From the NCBI RefSeq assembly GCF_000005505.3, contig NC_016134.3, positions 2,232,001-2,296,000 on the forward strand: a DNA stretch of 64,000 bases. The letters run 5' to 3'. The position numbers and the translations under genes were made by a program. This DNA comes from Brachypodium distachyon (taxonomy: Eukaryota > Streptophyta > Magnoliopsida > Poales > Poaceae). Shown one piece after another: positions 56,836 to 64,000 of the stretch (position 1 is its first letter; the number at the start of each line of letters is the position of its first letter). The notes under the pieces are model-generated. The model was not told where the DNA came from, made no database searches, and was given only the letters and a program-made list of their open reading frames with translations.

Positions 56836-58370
56836 TACGATAAATCGAGCAAATTTTGTCTAATTTTATGTGGCGTGAAAAATTGCTACTGTTTAGAAAA
56901 GGAAAAGAGCTTTTTTTTAGGATATGAAAAAAAAGGGAAAAGAGAGGTGGTCTAGAGGCATAAGCTGCACAAGACCATGCTGCTGGGGCAGCCTGGGCCA
57001 GGCTGCTCCGTGGGCCGAAGGGACTAGACGCTTGGATGCAAAGCAAGGCTGCTGCATGAGCTAGCGAGAGTACGCTGTAGCTGGATCGTACGCGGAGCGC
57101 GAGCGGAGATGCGGCCGGACACACGCACGCTGTTGGGCTCGGTCCGTGCCGTACGTTAAGGATACGTGGGGAATGCTGTTACGTAGTTCAGTCCATATTT
57201 TAAAGAGGTCCAATCTTTTGCTAGAATTCTCATAGGATTAGGTCGCAAGAAACCAATCCATAGGAATTTTGGAGTATTCATTCCAATTTGAACAAAAGAG
57301 TCTCGATCCATAGAGAAAAAATCCTATGGGTTAAAATGCTACCAAAATCCTATGAAAATCCCTCAATCTAAGGAGACCCTTAACACTTCCCACACCACTA
57401 CGGCTCTACCTGCTTCACCCATATCGCAGAGAGTTGTTCTAATATGACACAATCAACTGCGCCACAAGGCAAAATAATCGACGAAAAAAAAAACAGCGTT
57501 CAGGAGAGCGTGCCAGGCGAGCACCCAGCTATTAGTCCTGTACTAAACCCAACAAAATTGCAGCTAAATGCATGCTGCGAGCACTAGATCAGTGGCGGAC
57601 CCAGGATGAATTTGAACGTGTGGCGTAGCTTACAGAACAAAAAATCATATGCAATACGAAAATGCAAAAGTTCACTGGAATAATAGGCATCTAGTACTTT
57701 GTGTTCGACATGTACAGTAAATTACAAAAATAAAATACTGGAGTTCAAAATACCTCGACAAATGAAACTAAGGTGGACGACCATCGACTCGTCACCAATT
57801 TATAATCTATTAATTAGAAGGGTATAGAATTGATCTGCAAAACATTAAAATCATAAAAAAATATGAATTAGCAACTAGTAGTGTCAAAGGGTGGATTAGC
57901 AGCCTTGCCAAAGAAGCTCTTTATATCTGAATAGGCGGCATCTTGGTCATCTTGGTCAGGGAACTGATCTTGGCGAAGAAAAATCTTTATCTGCGTCAAG
58001 ACTCAGGACTGATCTGCGCGGGCGTCCTCCTCTCCGCCCGTCCGCGTGCAGCTTGCTGCTGCTGTGCCGGGCTGCCGGCAGACTGCGGGCTGCGGCAGTC
58101 CTGCCGCCGCCCTGATTTTCGGCCAAGAAGGAAGATTGGAGTCATTTCACGGCAGGGGGAGGAGACGAGGACAGATGGGAATCGATCCGGAACAGGCGGC
58201 CGCTGTATCGATCAATCTTCGCTAGGAGACCGAGAGTTACGGGAGGCAAGACTGGGCCGAGGCTTCTACCTAATACCTATATTGGGCTTCTGGGCTGAAA
58301 ATTAGGTATGGCGGACTAGCAGGCCAGCACTACAAAAGCTGTGCACTCGCAGCGCAGCCAGCTTTTATGA
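56836..58370. other. Intergenic with element debris
   Basis: 57180-57390 holds a MITE-like fragment with recurring AATCCTAT/ATAGGATT motifs. 57591 starts CAGTGGCGGACCCAGGA, one end of the hAT MITE type seen at 20930; the other end was not found. 57943-58305 has a GC-rich open frame without a recognisable domain. Confidence 0.45.
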
Positions 58371-58636
58371 TTTTTGGCTGTGACGAAAGTTACACATGGG
58401 ATTCCCAAAAGCCAGGGCAAATATCCAACAAGACTATTGTTAACCAGCTAAATTTCTTGTGCAAGGTCTACACGTAGTCCTGACCCCTCTCATGCCTAAT
58501 TAGTCGACTTGCGTTGGACTAGCAGCTGGGAGGAATCGAGAGATCGATCCTCCTAAATGGCTAAATTCCGAGTGATGGAGAGAAGAGAAAGCGACGAGGG
58601 AGATCGATGGTGGTATATCTTGTATATATAGGCCCA
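58370..58636 (-). ncRNA. Candidate 21-PHAS precursor 5' region, copy 10
   Basis: Core at 58477-58498 and TATATATA at 58623-58630, about 130 bp to the right. It matches copy 4 closely on both sides (GCAGCTGGGAGGA, GAGTGATGGAG, AAATGACCTCCAAAAGC, GGAAATAAAAGAAGGTGGGT). Together with the segment at 59163, the order repeats that of 14.6-15.5 kb. Confidence 0.45.
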
Positions 58637-58744
58637 AATGACCTCCAAAAGCTAGAAGGCTATTGTACAACGGGAAATAAAAGAAGGTGGGTAGAAAATG
58701 ATCTGCGAATTGCGATTTCATCAATTAATGGAACCTGCACTAGG

Positions 58745-58960
58745 GGCTCAAGGTGAACATACAAGCTGGGCTCGGCGAGCTGGACCGAGCCTGTGGGGAG
58801 AGCCGGGCCGGCTCGGTCCGAGCCTGCTCCCATTTTCAGCCCAAGCCGAGCTGGCAAAATGGGCTCGTTCGGCTCGAAGGCTCGGCTCAGCCCGAAGAAA
58901 ATGCAACCAGAGCCCAATATTCAACACGGCCCAGTTACGCAAAACAAAAAACCACGGTCC
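58745..58960. other. GGCTCG-motif cluster
   Basis: Dense direct and inverted GGCTCG/CGAGCC motifs interrupt the repeat block homologous to 14.6-15.5 kb. It is probably part of an inserted DNA element (about 58745-59155). No terminal repeats were resolved. Confidence 0.4.
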
Positions 58961-59162
58961 AGTATCCTATCGCCAGGGCAGGTGGGCAATCGTCTCCCAT
59001 CGAGTCAGCCGCCGCTGCCGCTCGCCTCAAAGGTTGCCGCGCCACCGCCTTCCTGCTCCCCGCGCCTCGCCGCCGGTCGCCATGGACACCATGGACGCCG
59101 AAGAAGACGACGCACGCTAATTGATCCCGTTGGTGATCAGTGTGAAGCCAACTGAAATTTTC

Positions 59163-59300
59163 TGTACTAGCTTGGTTGATCCCGGTGGCGATCGGTGAAG
59201 CCAAATGAACTACGGAGTAGCTTGCTAATTGCCGGTTTCCATGCATGGGTTAAAGTGTCAACCTGGCCGGCCGGCCGCTTACGAACACCCGCGCATACCT
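59163..59300. repeat. Diverged copy of 15421-15540
   Basis: TGTACTAGCTTGGTTGATCC, GGTGGCGATCG, TAGCTTGCTAATTGCCGGTT and the GCATACC end follow the same order as in PHAS-like copy 5, but the miR2118-like core is not present here. Confidence 0.7.
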
Positions 59301-59649
59301 TGTGAGAAGCTAATAGATATTATGTCTATCCTGACATTTCACATTTTCATTGCTCTTGCCAATTGTTCAAATGAGACAAACTATTATACATCTTGTTGAG
59401 AGTAAAATTTACGAAGCTATTTCAGCAACGGAGAAGGTGGCCCAACAATTATTTCTGGTGAGTGAATTTTCTACGCCCTAGCGCACAACCTTTATCGAGA
59501 TCTGCTGCCATATCAATGCATATATCAAACTGTCTCTCCCGGTGCCCGACCCCCACGTACTCCCCCAAACTTCTCGCGCATCTTGCCCCTTCCCCGGCAG
59601 CGGGCGCTAAACAGCAGAAATAATATATAGCTTTTGCGTCTTTCTCGAA

Positions 59650-60150
59650 GCTTAATTTGAGTCCTAGCTAGTTTGAACGCTTTGGGATTTATACTAGGGA
59701 GTACATTATGTTTCATGAACGGACATGCTAGATCCATGCACTACTCGGCTTCGCAGGCCTACCTCCATGTAACTATCCGGAAGCACCGCAAGCTATACTA
59801 CCGTGATCTGAGGAGCCACAATCCACGCGCACGCATTGTGCTCCTTGGGACTCACGCTAGTTGCTTCTGATCCATGTATCCCTAAGTAGTTTCTAGTGGC
59901 ATCCAACATTGGCCAATCAAAGAAATGGTGTGTTCCTGACCCCTCTCATCCCTATGTAGGTATATATACATATGTACTATGCAGTGTACTAGGCCGGTTG
60001 GATCAAGCAGGAGGACTAAACAAGATGAGACCTCTTGATCTTAGATAGAGATGTACTGGCTGATGAGCATTATATATATAACTTATGTAAAGGTGGTAAA
60101 AGAAGAGAGAAATTGATTGAGTGGTGAAGGTGGCATGCGTATATATATAT
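59650..60150 (-). ncRNA. Candidate 21-PHAS precursor 5' region, copy 11
   Basis: The core at 59933-59954 is identical to that of copy 8 over all 22 positions. A TATATATATA run at 60140-60150 lies about 190 bp to the right. The left flank matches copy 7 and the right flank matches copy 3, making this the most complete member of its subfamily. Confidence 0.5.
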
Positions 60151-60259
60151 GCATAACAAAAGGGCGGACTGGAGGTAGGTGGAGCATAATCCGAATTTAT
60201 CAATGAATTACCTGTGTATGCATGTGATAATTAACTTAATTGGATGAGTAAATTCAGAA

Positions 60260-60890
60260 AAACATAACTCCTGAAGCTAGGGTTTCAATCAAGCAGGTTC
60301 GTAACAGTTAGCCACAACTTAAAGAGTAATGATTTTCCGGTTAAAAAAAGGAGTAATGATTTTCCCGTAGCCCTAAACTCACAGATTAGCAAGGCGACAC
60401 CTCAGGCCCACATGTAAGGCCACATGGTAATTTTCTGCAAATCCATTTATCCACCTAGCCCCCTGTATAGTTTCCTTTGTATTCTCAATCCCAATCTTCC
60501 TCATTTTTCCCCAATCCCCAATCTCTCTCTCTCACCGGCCAGAGCCGGAGCAAGACGGCGGTGGCAGCGACCTTGCCGACCGTGCAGCGACAGGAGCGAC
60601 TCCATGGGAAGCTCGCCGATGTAGTCGAAGGCCTTCATCTCGGCACCGGCGCCGGCAGAGGAGCACGTTGCAGACGTCGTCCAGTCGGCGGCCCTGGCAC
60701 CCTCACGCTAGCTAGCTCCACGAAGGAGACCGTGTGGACGCTGCAGATCTTTGTTGGATCCATCAGCGAGGTTGTTTCCTTCGGTCTTTTTTTTTTTAGA
60801 ACTGTTTCCTTCGATCTTTGGATCTGATCCGGCGATTAAGCCGTCGATCTAGGGGCCTTTTGGGGCAACCTTGCCGGCCTGGCGCGCGTG
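60260..60890. other. No supported gene
   Basis: A CT-rich leader-like stretch and a GC-rich block (60530-60760) that resembles a gene's 5' end; no domain is seen in any frame. Confidence 0.4.
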
Positions 60891-60901
60891 ACAGCTGCCG
60901 T

Positions 60902-61065
60902 CACTACGGGAGAATCCTACGTTGCCGACGGCCCGAAGCCTCCGGCAAAGGACGTCGGCACGAAGGCACAACGGCAAAGGCTTCTTTGCCGGCGGCCTTT
61001 TTACAGACCCTTCGGTAAAGCCTTTGCCGGAGGCCTTTTATGGCTCTCGGCAAAGAAAAGTAGCT
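60902..61065. mobile_element. End of a CACTA transposon
   Basis: Starts CACTACGGGAGAATCC, the typical CACTA terminus. It is followed by many copies, in both orientations, of a CTTTGCCG/CGGCAAAG motif, as in CACTA subterminal regions. The rest of the element is not visible because an hAT-like end follows. Confidence 0.7.
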
Positions 61066-61291
61066 GACGGGACGAAACGGCACATGATTATGGTTGAAAC
61101 CGGATCGGATTCGGACGGATAATGCTCGTACCATATCTTATACCATATTTTTTGTCGGACTCGGAAACGGAACGGATACGGGTTCGGACACGGAAACGAA
61201 AACGGAATATAACGAATTACGTCGGAAACGGAAACGGTTCGGTAGCGGACCGGAACCGGACCGAAAACGGACAATAATGGACGGATAATAA

Positions 61292-61402
61292 GGGTCTCAC
61301 ATGGTCACACACATAGTACACATCATGGAGTAGTACATTTTTACGACATAGTCTCACACGGTCACACACACAGTACACATCATGGAGTAGTACATTTTTA
61401 AG
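61292..61402. repeat. About 57-bp direct repeat
   Basis: Two copies (about 61292-61348 and 61349-61402) share GTCTCACA.GGTCACACACA and AGTACACATCATGGAGTAGT, then ACATTTTTA. They lie in the hAT element's 3' untranslated or subterminal region. Confidence 0.85.
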
Positions 61403-61617
61403 GGTCTAAACCTCACAATCCTTCACGACAGTCCAGAAGTTCAACAAACACAAGATAGAGGTTCAACAACAGTCCAGAAGTTAAACAGCCGCAAAGAAGA
61501 GTAGAAGACAAAATAAACATGAGTCTAGTCCAGTAGCTTGGCAGCGCCAGCAGCTCATCTTCAAGTCGGGTAAACTAGAGCAGCTGGCAGCTGCATACAC
61601 CTCTGTTAATTATCCAG

Positions 61618-63992
61618 CTATTCTGAATCTGAAGACTCATCATCGCTGGACTTCTGTTTCTCCTGAGAAGAGAAATTCGGGTGAATAACAAAGTATGGCA
61701 GCAAGATAAATAATGGTAGTTAGGTAAGACATATTAGTGAAATTGTGAGAGCCTGTAGCACAACAGCAACATACCCTTTCGTCAAGGTCTCCCTCACACA
61801 AGGTATCAGCAAGGATCTCAGCAACATCAAGATCATTGAGGATAGATGCAACCCCTCTATTGGAATCTGAATTATATGAGCAGAGTTAAAAAAAGAGTTA
61901 TATCAGTAAATGAATTTACAATGAGAATTTAAAGAATGAGAAACAATTGCGAAACTACCTCTTCGAGATGCGGCAATCCAATCTTTGCTACAAATCAAGG
62001 CTTCCACGATCTCAGGATCAAGACGACTACGGAAAGGATCAATAACATGACCACCGGCACTAAAAGCAGATTCAGAAGCAACGGTCGACGCTTGCATTGC
62101 CAGGACATCACGTGCAAGTAGAGAGAGAATAGGATATTCTTCTTGATGAATTTTCCACCATGATAAGATGTCAAATTTATCTGGGCCAGAATTGGATTTG
62201 GTAAGATTTAGCGGCTGTATTGACATATATTTGTCCAAGTCACTTGTATTGCCAGCATCAGCTGCCACATCTGAGTCATATAAGAATTTTCGAAGACCAT
62301 CATCATCATCTCCTTCTTCCATTAAGTCATCTTTACTTGCTTCAACACTGACACTGGACTGGGGTTTAGTTGCACTCCGTGAGGTAGCAGCATATGAGTC
62401 ATACATTTTCTTGACAACCACAATAAACGCATCTACTTTAGCACGGTACAGCAACGGAACAAAAGATCTTTTCATTAAATATTCTACTGCCTTTTTCTTT
62501 AATCTAGGGTCAAGAAAGAAAGCTACAGCCAGAGCAACATTTGACTTGTTCCAATACTTCTCAAACTTTTTATCCATTGAGTTTGCCATACTAGAAATAA
62601 TGTCATCTCCACTCCTACACCACTCAGCAATTAAAGCCTTAACTTCGCAAAAGCTTTGATAAAATAAGTTTTCTGTTGGATATAAAGTACCGACAACAAC
62701 TCTGTAATATCATTGAATTTCTTCAAGCATTTGCAAAGTGTCTCGGCCATCTCCCAGTCACTATCTGATGGAGCTATGTCTTTATATCTCTTCTTGTCAA
62801 GGCCATAAAGCCTATCAAAAGCTTTTCTATAGTAGATGGCATTTCTTAACATGAGGTAAGTTGAATTCCACCTTGTCAAAACATCTAGCGTGAGACCCTT
62901 CTTTGTATCCAACCCACACTCAGCTGCACATTTTATGAAATCCTCCCACTGCGGCGGAGAGCATTTGACAAGTAATACAAATGATCTGATATTCAAAACT
63001 GCAGAAGCAATATGTTTCAGACCATCTCTAGCAACCAGATTTAATATGTGACAAGCACATCTAACATGGAAGAACAAGCCATCACAAACTAAGGGAGACT
63101 TCTTTTTAACTTCAGCAATGACATCATTAACAGCCACTTCATTTGCAGCTGCATTATCCAAAGTAAGCAAAAACATCTTTTTGTCGATGAACCATCTGGT
63201 TATGCTTGCACAAAATGGATCAGACATGTTAGCACCAGTATGTCGACCTTCTAGATGCATGAAACTCACAATCCTTTTCTAAATATTCCAACTCTCATCA
63301 ATCCAATGGACAGTGATACACATATATCCTTTGTTTTGGTTAGATGTCCACATGTCCATTGTCGCACTAAAGCAGCTGTTGACAGATTTAAAATGCTCAT
63401 ACAATTGTTCCTTTTGCCCTAAAAATATGGCCATGATTGCCTTCCTAGTAGTGACACGACTCTTCATAGGAAATGTGGGGCGCAGGGATTTTATGAAGTC
63501 GACGAAATACTCATGCTCGGCAATAGAAAAAGGGTAATCATGCATGATTATCGCCAAATGGAATTTTCTCAAGGAAGCCTCTTGATCATACCTAAAAATT
63601 GTAGGAGCTGCAGCAGTATCAGAACCAACATTCTTGTCTAACTTGAGCACTTGCTGTCCTGGAACTATGTTATGTGTTTTCAGGTGGTTCCTAAAGACCG
63701 ATGTTCCATTCTTGCTGTCACGCGGTTTGTGATACTTGCTGCAATGGTTGCATTTGGCATACTGTACTTCGATCGTCTTGCCATCTACCTCCTCCACAAC
63801 ATCATGCAAGGTGTAGTCACTCCCAGTCCAGATTGGTGATGTTAAATTCTTCTGCCTCTTCCCTTTCGGCTCATCCTCTAACTTATCAACATCTATAACT
63901 TCCTCTCTAACTCTAGCAGTACTGCCTGCTGATGGTTCAGTTGGACCAAGAGGTGAACACTGAGAAACACCGGCTGTACTGTTGCTAGCCAT
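61618..63992 (-). pseudogene. hAT (Ac-like) transposase, broken
   Basis: ATG at 63992 opens the frame. A BED zinc finger is visible (CNHCSKYHKPRDSKNGTSVF, then HLKTH). The catalytic region follows (MDMWTSNQNKGYMCITVHWI; later LDNAAANEVAV and CACHILNLVA). The C-terminal hAT dimerisation domain is at about 62090-61960 (VASESAFSAGGHVIDPFRS). TAG at 63281-63279 replaces a probable CAG (Gln), and a frameshift near 62690 separates the middle and C-terminal parts. Two small 3' exons are likely (61866-61775 and 61662-61618), joined by GT-AG introns. Such enzymes cut and move the element in the nucleus; this copy should be inactive. Confidence 0.85.
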
Positions 63993-64000
63993 GACATTCA

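Larger units (their letters stand above)
61069..64000 (-). mobile_element. Ac-like hAT transposon, right side beyond the window
   Basis: The left end near 61069 (GACGGGACGAAACGG) resembles the Ac/Ds terminus. 61074-61280 is crowded with AAACGG/CGGAAACGG motifs, like the transposase-binding subterminal motifs of Ac. A minus-strand hAT transposase gene follows. The other terminus lies outside the window, so completeness is unknown. Confidence 0.7.

Overview
The window is plant nuclear DNA, most likely from a grass and probably of the wheat/barley/Brachypodium group. The signs are GT-AG intron genes, many short Stowaway-type MITEs with CTCCCTCCG ends and TA duplications, a Tat-like Ty3/gypsy element with an antisense extra gene, CACTA and Ac-like hAT sequences, and gene families typical of grasses. 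No search was run; the organism and all family names are read from the sequence.

Layout. 1-7.8 kb: two tandemly duplicated B3-domain (REM-type) transcription factor genes (951-2840, 5813-7687), with a broken B3 relic between them. 8-22 kb: no intact gene, but MITEs, minisatellites, a GDSL-lipase relic and a series of diverged repeats. 23.0-26.2 kb: a third, larger B3 gene whose last B3 domain has two stop codons. 27-33 kb: more of the same diverged repeats plus GC-rich non-coding blocks. 33.6-36.7 kb: an intact-looking CC-NB-LRR resistance-type gene on the minus strand. 38.8-42.7 kb: an ankyrin-repeat/PGG membrane protein gene with one frameshift. 43.7-54.8 kb: a complete 11.1 kb LTR retrotransposon with 5-bp target duplication, carrying gag-pol debris on the minus strand and an antisense extra gene on the plus strand. 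55.4-56.7 kb: a degenerate tandem array with nested 22-bp and about 112-bp periods. 58.4-60.3 kb: a second block of the dispersed repeat. 60.9 kb to the end: a CACTA end followed by an Ac-like hAT element with a broken transposase gene.

The most interesting signal is the dispersed repeat. Eleven copies share a 22-nt core close to the grass miR2118 sequence. Ten of the eleven have a TATA-like element roughly 70-280 bp to the right, pointing left. Its complement would be a miR2118 target site in a minus-strand transcript, so the clusters at 8-18 kb, 28-30 kb and 58-60 kb look like miR2118-triggered 21-nt phasiRNA (PHAS) loci, the reproductive small-RNA precursors of grasses. This is an inference from recalled miR2118 sequence and from layout; small-RNA data would decide it.

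The protein-coding genes are independent units (transcription factors, immune receptor, ankyrin membrane protein), not a pathway. Gene order has been shaped by local duplication and transposon insertion.
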